NCBI GenBank assembly: GCA_013151965.1
Contig: JAADHF010000095.1
Span: 10,961 to 55,381 of the forward strand
Length of the DNA stretch: 44,421 nt
Reading direction: 5' to 3'
Source: Spirochaetota bacterium
GTDB lineage: Bacteria; Spirochaetota; Spirochaetia; SZUA-6
Below are positions 33,130 to 41,491 of this stretch, piece after piece (positions within the stretch are counted from its first letter, which is position 1; every line of letters starts with the position of its first letter). The translations under genes and the position numbers were made by a program. The notes beneath the pieces are model-generated. The model ran no database searches, had not been told where the DNA came from, and saw only the letters and a program-made list of their open reading frames with translations.

Positions 33130-34031
33130 TTTTTTTTACTCTGTCTGTACTTTCTAAGAGTAACCGTATTCCCCTTTTTGTTAAATACAACCTCGTCATA
33201 GTATATCTTGGTAAGGAATATTCCCCGGCCGTTATAGTTTAATAGATTGTCGGGAGACAGAACGGGAAGAGCTTTCCAGTCAAAACCATTTCCTTCGTCT
33301 TTTACACTTATTTCAAAGTTATCATCTTTCAGATGAGATTTAATAGTAACCTTCTTGTTTCTGTTATTATCCGTACCGAGACGTTCCCGAAGAAATTCTC
33401 CCCATTTCCCGTTTTCCAGGGCTGATTGTTTCTGCCGCATTGTTATTCCGAGATTTCCATGTTCGATTGCATTGGAAATCATCTCTTCTATGCCTATTTT
33501 AAGGTTGAGGATCTCGGAATCTTCGGCTATTTTTTTCAGGTGAAGTGATATCTGATTGACAATGGGAAGAATATTTGTTTCTCCCGTCGGAAATATAAAT
33601 GTTTTTGTTTCCTCAATAAGATGTTCGGAGAAGAGCTCCCCTAAATCGGGTTCCGATCTGTGTTTTAAGGCATTTTCTACGAATTTAATTATTTCCTGAA
33701 AATTAAAGGGTTTTTTAAAGAAATTCATAGCCCCTCCCCTTAATGCATCGAGGAGTATATCTTCGTTTCCGTAACCCGTCATAAGGACAACCATTGCTCT
33801 GCTGTCTATTTTCTTAATTTCTTTTAATAAGGTAAGCCCGTCCATTTTCGGCATCATTATATCCGAGAGTACAATAAACGGCTTGCTTATCTTGTATAAC
33901 TCTATTGCCTGTTTTCCGTCTTTTGCTTCCAGAGTTTCATATCCGGCTTTATTCATGAATCTTGCAAGTATATTTCTAAGCACCTCTTCGTCATCGACTA
34001 TAAGAACCTTAGGTTTCCCTAAATTATCCAA
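33123..34031 (-). CDS. Response regulator fused to an RsbW-like ATPase domain
   Basis: 302 residues from TTG at 34031 with AAGGAG about 10 nt upstream. Residues 8-125 are a complete receiver: acidic pair DDEE, phospho-acceptor Asp in VLSDIMMPKMDG, Thr in VLMTGYG and Lys in FFKKPF. After a linker, residues ~150-290 form a GHKL/HATPase_c domain with N-box IEEMISNAIEHGN, G1 DEGNGFDW and G2 NGRGIFL. There is no HisKA dimerisation domain, so this is of the RsbW/serine-kinase anti-sigma type. Phosphorylation of the receiver may switch the ATPase domain, which in relatives phosphorylates anti-anti-sigma factors or binds a sigma factor. No STAS partner is nearby. Confidence 0.88.
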   Translation of the reverse strand: MDNLGKPKVLIVDDEEVLRNILARFMNKAGYETLEAKDGKQAIELYKISKPFIVLSDIMMPKMDGLTLLKEIKKIDSRAMVVLMTGYGNEDILLDALRGGAMNFFKKPFNFQEIIKFVENALKHRSEPDLGELFSEHLIEETKTFIFPTGETNILPIVNQISLHLKKIAEDSEILNLKIGIEEMISNAIEHGNLGITMRQKQSALENGKWGEFLRERLGTDNNRNKKVTIKSHLKDDNFEISVKDEGNGFDWKALPVLSPDNLLNYNGRGIFLTKIYYDEVVFNKKGNTVTLRKYRQSKKNQ

Positions 34032-34054
34032 TTACTCTAATCTCCTTAAAGACA

Positions 34055-34082
34055 AGTATAATCAATCAAGATTAAAAATCAA
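34055..34082 (-). promoter_or_regulatory. Promoter of the receiver-ATPase gene
   Basis: TTGATT (34077-34082) and TATACT (34055-34060) on the minus strand with a 16-nt spacer. Its -35 lies 5 nt from the -35 of the divergent lepA promoter. Confidence 0.6.
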
Positions 34083-34087
34083 ATTTA

Positions 34088-34116
34088 TTGAAGAAAAATC
34101 ATCTCTGCTGTATAGT
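34088..34116 (+). promoter_or_regulatory. lepA promoter (very short leader)
   Basis: TTGAAG (34088-34093) and TATAGT (34111-34116) with a 17-nt spacer. The ATG at 34129 is 12 nt beyond the -10, giving a leader of about 5-7 nt. A GAGG at 34118-34121 sits at SD distance but would lie mostly upstream of the predicted transcript start. Confidence 0.6.
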
Positions 34117-34128
34117 GTGAGGCACATT

Positions 34129-35931
34129 ATGAAAGATAAAAAATATATAAGAAACTTCAGTATTATTGCCCACATAGATCATGGAAAATCGACTCTTGCC
34201 GACAGGTTTATTCAAAGTGCTCATCTGATATCGGATAGAGACTTTCATGACCAACTGCTCGATTCTATGGAAATCGAGCAGGAAAGAGGGATTACTATAA
34301 AATCTCAGGCCATATCTCTGCCGTATATCCTGCACGGCTCGGAGGAATATGTGCTTAATCTGGTTGATACTCCCGGGCATGTCGACTTTTCCTATGAGGT
34401 CTCACGTGCGTTAACCGCATGTGAGGGTGCTGTCCTGCTTATAGATGCAACCCAGGGGGTTCAGGCGCAGACCGTTTCCAACCTGTATATGGCTCTGGAA
34501 AATGATCTGGAGATAGTGCCGGTTATAAATAAAATCGACCTTCCCGGTGCGGATATTGAAATGGTAAAAAGGGAAATAAGGGATGATCTTGGTCTTGATT
34601 CGGAGAGTGTAATTTTAGTGTCTGCAAAATACGGAACAGGCATAGAGAAACTCATGGAGGAGCTTGTAGAAAGGATTCCTCCGCCGGCAGGGTCGCCGGA
34701 TGCCCCTCTGCAGGCTCTTATATTTGATTCTCATTATGATGCGTACCGCGGTGTTATAGTACATATAAGAGTTTTTGAGGGTACGGTTAAACCCGGCCAG
34801 CAGATACAGCTTATATCCACGGATTCTGTTTATAAAGTAGAGGAAACGGGAATATTCAGATTAGGACTCCGCCGTACGGAATCTCTCTCTGCCGGTGAAG
34901 TAGGGTATGTTATAGCCGGGATCAAAGTATTAACGAATGCAAGGGTCGGAGATACCGTCACTGATTCTGAAAATAAATGCAAAGCACCTCTGCCGGGATT
35001 CAGAGAGGTTAAACCTGTTGTGTTTTCTTCTATTTACCCGATAGATTCTAACGATTATGAACTTTTAAAAATTGCTCTGGAAAAATTACAGCTTAACGAT
35101 GCCTCATTAATTTATGAAAAAGATTCTTCCGCAGCTTTAGGATTCGGATTTCGATGCGGTTTCCTTGGCTTGCTTCACCTGGAGATAATTCAGGAAAGAT
35201 TAGAGAAAGAGTACAATTTGGGTGTGATATTTACAGCCCCGTCCGTACGTTACCGGCTGACTTTAAGGAAAGGAGATGTAAAGTATATTGATAATCCGCA
35301 GGATTATCCGGAACCGGCTTCGATAGAAATTACGGAGGAACCGTATATTAAAGCAGCTATTATTTCACCGGATACATATCTGGGAAATATTATTAATCTG
35401 TGCCTCGAAAAGCGGGGTATTCAAAAGTCGTTGAATTATTTAGATGAAAAAAGGGTGGAACTGGTGTATGAAATGCCGCTCGCCGAAGTTATTTATGATT
35501 TTTATGACCGCTTAAAATCCTTAAGTAAAGGTTATGCTTCGTTTGACTATGAAATTACCGATTACAGAATAACGGACCTTGTTAAACTTGATATTCTCTT
35601 AAACAGTAAACCAGTGGATGCCCTTTCCATGCTTATATTCAGGGAAAATGCATATGCACGGGCCAGGATGATCTGCAGAAAATTACGGGAGGAAATACCA
35701 CGTCACCAGTTTAAAATTCCGATCCAGGGCACTATAAGCGGGCATATTATAGCCAGAGAAACGATATCTGCACTTCGAAAGGATGTTACGTCAAAGTGTT
35801 ACGGCGGTGATATTACGAGAAAGAGGAAGCTTTTGGAAAAGCAGAAGGCAGGAAAGAAGAGGATGAAGCTGATAGGCAATGTACAGCTCCCGCAGTCTGC
35901 ATTTCTGGCTGTTTTGAAAAATTCAGATTGA
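34129..35931 (+). CDS. lepA: Elongation factor 4 (LepA)
   Basis: 600 residues from the ATG at 34129 (MKDKKYIRNFSIIAHIDHGK), the normal length; the longer frame from 33883 runs through the divergent gene and promoter. G1 AHIDHGKST, G2/switch region EQERGITIKSQ, G3 DTPGHVDFSYEV, G4 NKIDLPGAD, then domains II, III and V and the LepA C-terminal domain (GGDITRKRKLLEKQKAGKKR). It is a ribosomal GTPase acting on stalled or mispositioned ribosomes. The gene is single and its 3' end overlaps the convergent DUF115 gene by 9 nt. Confidence 0.97.
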   Translation: MKDKKYIRNFSIIAHIDHGKSTLADRFIQSAHLISDRDFHDQLLDSMEIEQERGITIKSQAISLPYILHGSEEYVLNLVDTPGHVDFSYEVSRALTACEGAVLLIDATQGVQAQTVSNLYMALENDLEIVPVINKIDLPGADIEMVKREIRDDLGLDSESVILVSAKYGTGIEKLMEELVERIPPPAGSPDAPLQALIFDSHYDAYRGVIVHIRVFEGTVKPGQQIQLISTDSVYKVEETGIFRLGLRRTESLSAGEVGYVIAGIKVLTNARVGDTVTDSENKCKAPLPGFREVKPVVFSSIYPIDSNDYELLKIALEKLQLNDASLIYEKDSSAALGFGFRCGFLGLLHLEIIQERLEKEYNLGVIFTAPSVRYRLTLRKGDVKYIDNPQDYPEPASIEITEEPYIKAAIISPDTYLGNIINLCLEKRGIQKSLNYLDEKRVELVYEMPLAEVIYDFYDRLKSLSKGYASFDYEITDYRITDLVKLDILLNSKPVDALSMLIFRENAYARARMICRKLREEIPRHQFKIPIQGTISGHIIARETISALRKDVTSKCYGGDITRKRKLLEKQKAGKKRMKLIGNVQLPQSAFLAVLKNSD

Positions 35932-37569
35932 TTTTCTCACCCTGTATATCCTGTTTGTATAGTAATGGACGGCAAGAAGAAGGCGCTTTAAAAAACTTGT
36001 TTCCACAAACATGTCTGCACCTGCATCCGGAAACCCGGCATAGATATAATCGAGTACATTAACGTTCTGTTTAATACGATTTATCTCTTTAATCCGTTCC
36101 GATCTTAAAGAATTAAGATAATGGCTTATATATTCTGAAGATTTTGAGAGTATTGTAAGTTCATTATCGAGAAACCGTTTTACACTTTCCTGTGAAAAGT
36201 TCATATTTTTTTGTTTCGGAAATGAGTTATTGCTGTTTTCTGCCCCTGAATGTACGAGCATATTTTTTAATTCATTTTCGGAGGAAACAACAGGAGCAAG
36301 AAGCGGAGAATGTTCATGTGAGAGATTAAAGACCCTGTTTTGAGTTTTTAATATTTCATTCAGTTCCCTTGCGTAGGTATTAAGAACAAGATCACTCTTT
36401 ATATCGATATTGTTTTGAGTTTTGATATTTCTTAAAGGTCTCTGCATAATTGCTTTTTTACTGGAATCGGACAGCGGGGAAAGGCGGCTGCTGTTTATTA
36501 TCATAAGCCTGTAAAAGGTGGAATCGTTGGCATGAGTTTTTTCTTTCGGATAACTAAAATCCAATCCCGCCAGGAAAACAGGCCCGGAAGAAATATGAAG
36601 TGCAGTATAAACAGCTGCAGCTCCCACGGAGCCTAAGGGGGGAATCGAGTATGGAAGCAGATTAAAGGATTTCATTCTTTTAAAAAGACTTAAAGCAGCA
36701 AATACCGAATGATACAGGAAAACAGCTTTAAAACTAATTTCTCTGAACAAAACAGGATTAACCGTTATGTCGGTTATCAGAATTGCATCGGGAAATCTAT
36801 AAGGAATAAAATCAGCAAAATTACCTATCTGTGCATCCAGGGTAAATATAAAGTCAGGCTTTATGCCGACGGCTCCAAGTACAGGCAGGGCTGTATCTAC
36901 CGATATTATAACGAAATACCTTCTGAACTTTTTAATAATACCAATATTATCTTCAAGGCTCGGCCCTGCACCGATAATCAGAATTGGTTTATCTATGACG
37001 ATGGAATCCGTGCTGCCGCAGTGCTTGATATACTGCAGATTATCGATGATATTCTTTATCCATAGTGTGCTCATATTTATCAAGGTTATTCTGTTCTGCC
37101 AGTATGATTGTATTGCATCTTCCAATGCCTGCTGTACGGCATCGTAAGTTTGACGGCAGAGATGGTATCCCCGTGACAGGTAGAGAGGTTTAAGCCTTCT
37201 TATATGATTAATTCCGATATTTTTAATAAAGTTGGCTGCCTGTGAAGGATTGTCCGTCCTTATTACGGATAGTCTGCGGTCGGATGGAATATCAGTGATA
37301 GTCTGATCAATAAAAAGTCTCATCAGAGCCTGATCTGCTTCCACACACAGGATATAAGTATTCTCCGGGATTCTGTCTATAAGCCGTTTTATCCCATACC
37401 CTAAAGCAGGAGAGGGGATATAGATAAGTGTGTTTTCCTGCAGGGAAAATCTTTCGACCCTTTCGGCTACCGAACCCTCCGGATCGATTGTAGAATAAAG
37501 GTACCTGCCTCTGTAAAGTACGTTTTGTCCCCTGCCCGTGGTTTTAACCAGGGGAGTTCCGCCCTGCAT
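35923..37569 (-). CDS. DUF115 / MptE-like, Maf-type protein
   Basis: 548 residues. The central DUF115 (6-hydroxymethylpterin pyrophosphokinase MptE-like) core reads PILIIGAGPSLEDNI, GIKPDFIFTLDAQ and GSVGAAAVYTALHISSGPVF, ending FLAGLDFSYPKEKTHA. The N-terminal ~170 residues resemble a second Rossmann-like segment (TLIYIPSPALGYGIKRLID). In Campylobacter and Aeromonas related Maf proteins attach sugar to flagellin (established); spirochaete copies are common but unproven. It follows the SurA-like gene by 1 nt and lacks an SD, so translation is probably coupled. Its role in flagellin glycosylation is inference. Confidence 0.82.
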   Translation of the reverse strand: MQGGTPLVKTTGRGQNVLYRGRYLYSTIDPEGSVAERVERFSLQENTLIYIPSPALGYGIKRLIDRIPENTYILCVEADQALMRLFIDQTITDIPSDRRLSVIRTDNPSQAANFIKNIGINHIRRLKPLYLSRGYHLCRQTYDAVQQALEDAIQSYWQNRITLINMSTLWIKNIIDNLQYIKHCGSTDSIVIDKPILIIGAGPSLEDNIGIIKKFRRYFVIISVDTALPVLGAVGIKPDFIFTLDAQIGNFADFIPYRFPDAILITDITVNPVLFREISFKAVFLYHSVFAALSLFKRMKSFNLLPYSIPPLGSVGAAAVYTALHISSGPVFLAGLDFSYPKEKTHANDSTFYRLMIINSSRLSPLSDSSKKAIMQRPLRNIKTQNNIDIKSDLVLNTYARELNEILKTQNRVFNLSHEHSPLLAPVVSSENELKNMLVHSGAENSNNSFPKQKNMNFSQESVKRFLDNELTILSKSSEYISHYLNSLRSERIKEINRIKQNVNVLDYIYAGFPDAGADMFVETSFLKRLLLAVHYYTNRIYRVRKSI

Positions 37570-37570
37570 A

Positions 37571-39094
37571 CTATGATTTCGGCGCTATATATTTATAAAA
37601 TGTTTCATTAAAATTATCGATCAGCTTTTTGGGATCAGTCAGATATGCCTGCAGATCCGCCTGATCTGTTGTTCGGACGTAGTAATTATAATATCGATCC
37701 AGAATTTTTTTATCCGAATCAGTGAGTTTTTTCTCGCCTGTAAACTGAAGTACAAGGATCTGGTCATCCAGAAGAACAGGTTTGGAAATCTCGTTCTTTT
37801 TCAGGGAATAAGCTGTTGTAAAGAATTCTTTGCTGTAATTGGCTGTTGTCAGAGAAGGTTTTCCTCCCTTGCTCGCTACCGGTAAATAGGAAAATATATT
37901 CTGATAATTAAGAGGAAAATAATTTGTCATATAGGGAACAACATTAAGGGCGCCGCTGGCATTAAAAAAATCCGTCTTATCTGCTGCCTGAACAAATTTA
38001 TTCGCCTCAGCCATAAAATAATCTTCCACCCTTCCCTTTTCATACCTCATTATATAGTTCCGTGCCGTATCCATGGTATCCTTATTCTCAAAGTCAGGTT
38101 TTATTACAGGGGAATTACATCTGAATATCATCCATCCGAAATTGCTTCTAATGACATCACTGATTTCTCCTTCTTTCATGGAAAAAACTTTTTTCAAGTC
38201 TTTTTCTGATTTAAAATCATCCTTAACCTGATAGTAGTACTGCCATCCCATATCGCCGCCTTTTGCAGCATAGCTATCCTTGGAATAGGTTTTTGCAAGT
38301 TCCTCGAAACTGCTTACCTTATCGTTGAGTTTGTTTTTTATTTCCAGAGCATCCGATTCTTTGGTTTTTATAAGAATCCTGCTTAATTTGATCTTTTTAA
38401 AGAGGCTGCTGTTTTTCTCTGCAAAGTTTTTTACTTCCTTATCAGGATACCGGGTAAAAGGAAATGTTACAAATGTAAAACTTCTTTCCGGTTCTGCCAT
38501 GCTCTTAAAAAAATCTTTTTCTTCATTGCTGGAGTAAATAGATCCTAAAAAATCCGACAGGTACTGATCGTGCAGTAATTGTTCGCGAAAATATTTCCGG
38601 GTACTGAATATTTCCGAATTCGGAGTGTCCTTATACCTTTCTTCACTGAATTTTCCGTTTACCGTGTAGGGACCTGATTTGATTATTGCTTTATCGATCC
38701 TGTTTTCCGAGATCCATATACCGCTTTTTTGTATTTCCATAAGTATAGCGGTATTCATTACGGTTCTGTCAAAGGCACCCCTCCATACTTTGTATGTTTG
38801 AACCTGGATAGAATCGGATTCTCCGCCCTGCCGGACCTGTTCTCCGAGCTGGGCTCTTTGTTTTGCAAAATAATTTCCAGGGGTATAAACGATTTCTTTT
38901 CCTTCATATGTTCCGAATACAAGCCTGTTTCCCCTTCCTATTTTAGACGCAACAGGCAAACCTATAAAGGTGACAACAACAAGTATGAGAATACCTATAG
39001 TAAAAGCGTAGAGGAATGGATGCATTTGTTTCTTTTTATCTGCTGAAGTTTCTTTTTTCTTTTTGAGGTTTCTTTTAATGTCTCTTGACTGCAT
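37571..39094 (-). CDS. SurA/PpiD-like membrane-anchored peptidyl-prolyl isomerase
   Basis: 507 residues. A very basic cytoplasmic start (DIKRNLKKKKETSADKKKQ) is followed by one membrane helix (FTIGILILVVVTFIGLPVA), so the body is periplasmic. A SurA-N-like region (~60-205) is followed by a parvulin domain at ~235-335: LSRILIKTKESDALEIKNKL, SFEELAKTYSKDSYAAKGGD, MKEGEISDVIRSNFGWMIF. This is the layout of PpiD/PrsA-like foldases. AAGGAA lies about 6 nt before the ATG. It is first of two genes with the DUF115 gene. Confidence 0.88.
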   Translation of the reverse strand: MQSRDIKRNLKKKKETSADKKKQMHPFLYAFTIGILILVVVTFIGLPVASKIGRGNRLVFGTYEGKEIVYTPGNYFAKQRAQLGEQVRQGGESDSIQVQTYKVWRGAFDRTVMNTAILMEIQKSGIWISENRIDKAIIKSGPYTVNGKFSEERYKDTPNSEIFSTRKYFREQLLHDQYLSDFLGSIYSSNEEKDFFKSMAEPERSFTFVTFPFTRYPDKEVKNFAEKNSSLFKKIKLSRILIKTKESDALEIKNKLNDKVSSFEELAKTYSKDSYAAKGGDMGWQYYYQVKDDFKSEKDLKKVFSMKEGEISDVIRSNFGWMIFRCNSPVIKPDFENKDTMDTARNYIMRYEKGRVEDYFMAEANKFVQAADKTDFFNASGALNVVPYMTNYFPLNYQNIFSYLPVASKGGKPSLTTANYSKEFFTTAYSLKKNEISKPVLLDDQILVLQFTGEKKLTDSDKKILDRYYNYYVRTTDQADLQAYLTDPKKLIDNFNETFYKYIAPKS

Positions 39095-39136
39095 AGTAGT
39101 TCCTTGCCTTTATATTGTTAATGTTTTAAAAATTGT

Positions 39137-39165
39137 ACACTAACATCAAACATTTTAATTGTCAA
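39137..39165 (-). promoter_or_regulatory. Promoter of the PPIase-DUF115 unit
   Basis: TTGACA (39160-39165) on the minus strand; the box at 17-nt spacing is TAGTGT (39137-39142). A better-looking TACAAT (39132-39137) is 22 nt away, so the exact -10 is uncertain. Confidence 0.45.
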
Positions 39166-39204
39166 TTATGAAGAAAATAACTATTATGGGCGCAATGGTT
39201 ACAC

Positions 39205-39233
39205 TTGACATTTAACAGGGACTTGTTTATATT
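39205..39233 (+). promoter_or_regulatory. tRNA-Asp promoter
   Basis: TTGACA (39205-39210) and TATATT (39228-39233) with a 17-nt spacer. Transcription would start near 39240, 7 nt before the mature tRNA. Confidence 0.7.
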
Positions 39234-39246
39234 ACCTTTACAAAAC

Positions 39247-39320
39247 GGGGGCGTGGCGAAGCTGGTTATCGCGCCGGCCTGTCAAGCCGGAAGCCGCGGG
39301 TTCAAGTCCCGTCGCTCCCG
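39247..39320 (+). tRNA. tRNA-Asp (GUC)
   Basis: 74 nt. Acceptor GGGGGCG pairs with CGCTCCC (one G-U), discriminator G. Anticodon stem CCGGC/GCCGG encloses CTGTCAA, giving GUC. T-arm GCGGGTTCAAGTCCCGT. CCA not encoded. Confidence 0.97.
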
Positions 39321-39324
39321 TATT

Positions 39325-39349
39325 CCCCTTTTTTAAGGGGGTTTTTTTT
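39325..39349 (+). terminator. Intrinsic terminator between tRNA-Asp and tRNA-Pro
   Basis: Stem CCCCTT (39325-39330) and AAGGGG (39335-39340) with a TTTT loop, followed by G and eight T (39342-39349). The T-run ends exactly where tRNA-Pro begins. Confidence 0.75.
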
Positions 39350-39422
39350 CGGGCTGTAGCGCAGGGGCTAGCGCGCTCGGTTCGGGACCGAGAGGTCGGC
39401 GGTTCGAATCCGCCCAGCCCGA
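39350..39422 (+). tRNA. tRNA-Pro (CGG)
   Basis: 73 nt. Acceptor CGGGCTG pairs with CAGCCCG, discriminator A. Anticodon stem CTCGG/CCGAG encloses TTCGGGA, giving CGG. T-arm GCGGTTCGAATCCGC. CCA not encoded. It starts directly after the T-run of the terminator-like hairpin and has no promoter of its own in the 29-nt gap from tRNA-Asp. Confidence 0.96.
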
Positions 39423-39501
39423 AGTATATCCTGCCCGTTTAGACTAATCGTTTCAGTTTATAACTTCCCTTTCCGAATATTCAGTTAGAAACCTATAAAT
39501 T

Positions 39502-40275
39502 ATGAAGCGAAATATACTTATTTTAATAGCATTTTTATTAATCCTCCAGGCGGTATTTACTGAAAACAGGGAATACCGCATTCAAAAAGGTGAAACACTT
39601 TATAGAGTGTCAAAAAAATTTAAAGTGCCTCTTGATATTCTTGTAAAGGTAAATGGAATAAAAGACGCGACTAGATTAAAGGAAGGCACAAAGCTTGTTA
39701 TTCCCGGATATCATATCATGGAAAAAGGTGAAACTTTATACGGAATAGCTAAGAACTATGATGTATCAGCGGATCTTCTCATCTCTTTCAATGCAATATC
39801 GGATCCCACGAAAGTAAAAACAGGCGACAGGATTTATATACCTTTATATACACACACTAAGAACAGGATAAATGTCGTTTCTGTGCAGGCTAAGGATAAG
39901 GCAGGTACTGTTTCTACGCACAATGGCTTGTTGTGGCCGATTAAGGGGACAAGGGAAAAGCTGCGCGGTAAAATCAGGGGCATTCTTATAAAGAGCAGAC
40001 CCGGCACATCCGTTCTATCGGTTTCTTCCGGTGTAGTTATATGGTCGAGTCCGTACAGAGGGTACGGCAGAGTTGTTTTTATTGAATCCGGCAATGGTTA
40101 TATCTATGGATATCTCGGAAACAGCGAAATCTACGTAAAAGTCGGTGATGAAATCGCAATAGGAACAACTCTCGGAAAATTAGGAATTAATGCTCATGAT
40201 AATACCGCACAACTTATCTTTATGGTTTATAAAAACGGCAGGCCGGTAGACCCTTACAAAGCTCCGAGAATTTAA
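39502..40275 (+). CDS. NlpD-like protein: two LysM and a degenerate M23 domain
   Basis: 257 residues. A signal peptide (MKRNILILIAFLLILQAVFT) is followed by two LysM repeats (YRIQKGETLYRVSKKFKVPL and HIMEKGETLYGIAKNYDVSA), a linker, and an M23/lysostaphin-like fold from ~150. The fold is clear (GVVIWSSPYRGYGRVVFIES, VYKNGRPVDP), but the metal ligands are gone: the HxxxD strand reads ILIKSRPGTSVL and the HxH strand reads QLIFMVY. It is therefore likely non-catalytic, as are EnvC and NlpD, which activate amidases. It lies directly upstream of an RpoS-like sigma factor. No clear SD precedes the ATG. Confidence 0.88.
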   Translation: MKRNILILIAFLLILQAVFTENREYRIQKGETLYRVSKKFKVPLDILVKVNGIKDATRLKEGTKLVIPGYHIMEKGETLYGIAKNYDVSADLLISFNAISDPTKVKTGDRIYIPLYTHTKNRINVVSVQAKDKAGTVSTHNGLLWPIKGTREKLRGKIRGILIKSRPGTSVLSVSSGVVIWSSPYRGYGRVVFIESGNGYIYGYLGNSEIYVKVGDEIAIGTTLGKLGINAHDNTAQLIFMVYKNGRPVDPYKAPRI

Positions 40276-40303
40276 TAAAATAAGAAAAATCAATAATTTG
40301 TTA

Positions 40304-40332
40304 TTGACATAATATTAGAGATATTGTAGATT
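40304..40332 (+). promoter_or_regulatory. Promoter of the sigma-factor gene
   Basis: TTGACA (40304-40309) and TAGATT (40327-40332) with a 17-nt spacer, located between the LysM gene and the sigma factor, so the latter can be transcribed independently. Confidence 0.5.
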
Positions 40333-40374
40333 TTAATTATATTTGAATAAACTGCATTAATGGAGATTGTTGTA

Positions 40375-41382
40375 ATGTATAACAGGCAAACAGGTACTGT
40401 CGTAACAGATTTCTGCATTCATTCCAATAGGATGGTTGCTCATACCGGAAACAGTACTGATAGTCACAGAAATTCGCTTGCAGTTTATCTTCGTCAGATA
40501 TCCAGATTTCCATTGCTGAACAGGGAAGAAGAGCGTAATCTGGCTTTTAAAATTGAAAAGACACGTAAAGAACTTTCCGAATTATCGGAGAAGTATAAGA
40601 ATTCTAAACTTGATCCGCTGGATTACAAAAACAAAAAGGATGGAATTGAAAAAAGAATCGTTGATTTAAAAAAACAGATGATTAATGCCAATTTAAGACT
40701 CGTTGTATCCATTGCGAAAAAATATCAGCATTACGGGCTTGCTTTGATCGATCTTATCGATGAAGGAAATATAGGTTTGATCGAAGCTGTCGATAGATTC
40801 GATTACCGGAAGCAGTGCAGATTTTCCACATATGGTACATGGTGGATAAAACAGGCAATTGTAAAGTCTCTATCCGAAAACGGTCATTCCGTGCGGATAC
40901 CGATCTATATGCTTAATACAATAAAGAAGGCTTATTATGCCGCCCGCCTGCTGACGCAGAAACTGGGCCGGGAGCCGAAAATCGACGAACTCGCCGAATA
41001 TATGAACCTTCCTGCCGATAAAATAAAGGAAATTATAGCCCTGTCACAGGAAACAGCATCCCTTGATTCACCTGTGGATGATGATCAGCAGACAAAGTTA
41101 TCCGATCTTATAGAGGATAATCTGTTTGCTGTCCCGGAAGAGATAGTGTTTAATATTGCTCTTCAGGATACAATTAATGAGGTTATTAAAAAACTCACCA
41201 AGAGAGAAAAGAAAATTATCGAATTGCGTTTCGGCCTGACAGGTGAGGGACCGTATACTCTGGAACAGACGGGCAGGTGTCTCGGCATAACAAGGGAAAG
41301 GGTCCGGCAGATACAGGAACGCGCACTGAATAAACTTCGTCATTTTCGCATAATTAAAGAGCTCAATAGAGTTTATCAATAA
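40375..41382 (+). CDS. RNA polymerase sigma-70 factor, RpoS-like (group 2)
   Basis: 335 residues from the ATG at 40375 (GGAG 10 nt upstream); an ATG at 40360 would add five residues. Region 1.2 is SLAVYLRQISRFPLLNREEE; an insert of ~40 charged residues follows; region 2 runs NANLRLVVSIAKKY, LIDEGNIGLIEAVDRFDY, FSTYGTWWIKQAI; then region 3 and region 4 with RFGLTGEGPYTLEQTGRCLG and ITRERVRQIQERALNKLR. There is no region 1.1, so it is an alternative factor of the RpoS/RpoD-related group. It should recognise -10/-35 promoters like the housekeeping factor. Its neighbour upstream is NlpD-like, as with E. coli rpoS. Confidence 0.92.
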   Translation: MYNRQTGTVVTDFCIHSNRMVAHTGNSTDSHRNSLAVYLRQISRFPLLNREEERNLAFKIEKTRKELSELSEKYKNSKLDPLDYKNKKDGIEKRIVDLKKQMINANLRLVVSIAKKYQHYGLALIDLIDEGNIGLIEAVDRFDYRKQCRFSTYGTWWIKQAIVKSLSENGHSVRIPIYMLNTIKKAYYAARLLTQKLGREPKIDELAEYMNLPADKIKEIIALSQETASLDSPVDDDQQTKLSDLIEDNLFAVPEEIVFNIALQDTINEVIKKLTKREKKIIELRFGLTGEGPYTLEQTGRCLGITRERVRQIQERALNKLRHFRIIKELNRVYQ

Positions 41383-41441
41383 TCTGCAGATTTTATCCTT
41401 ACATTGTATAAAGATTAGTTCCGATAATAAAAACATGATTA

Positions 41442-41470
41442 TTGACATCACAATAATCTCAACATACAAT
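41442..41470 (+). promoter_or_regulatory. Promoter of the amidohydrolase gene
   Basis: TTGACA (41442-41447) and TACAAT (41465-41470) with a 17-nt spacer. AGGA at about 41482-41485 then serves the ATG at 41492. Confidence 0.65.
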
Positions 41471-41491
41471 AAAGTTCAATAAGGATTTTCG

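Noticed and set aside
33883-34128. N-terminal extension of lepA
   Set aside because: It runs antisense through the receiver gene and both promoters; LepA homology starts at 34129.
41383-41400. Palindrome AATCTGCAGATT after the sigma-factor gene
   Set aside because: The stem is short and AT-rich with only a poor T-run, so I do not call it a terminator.
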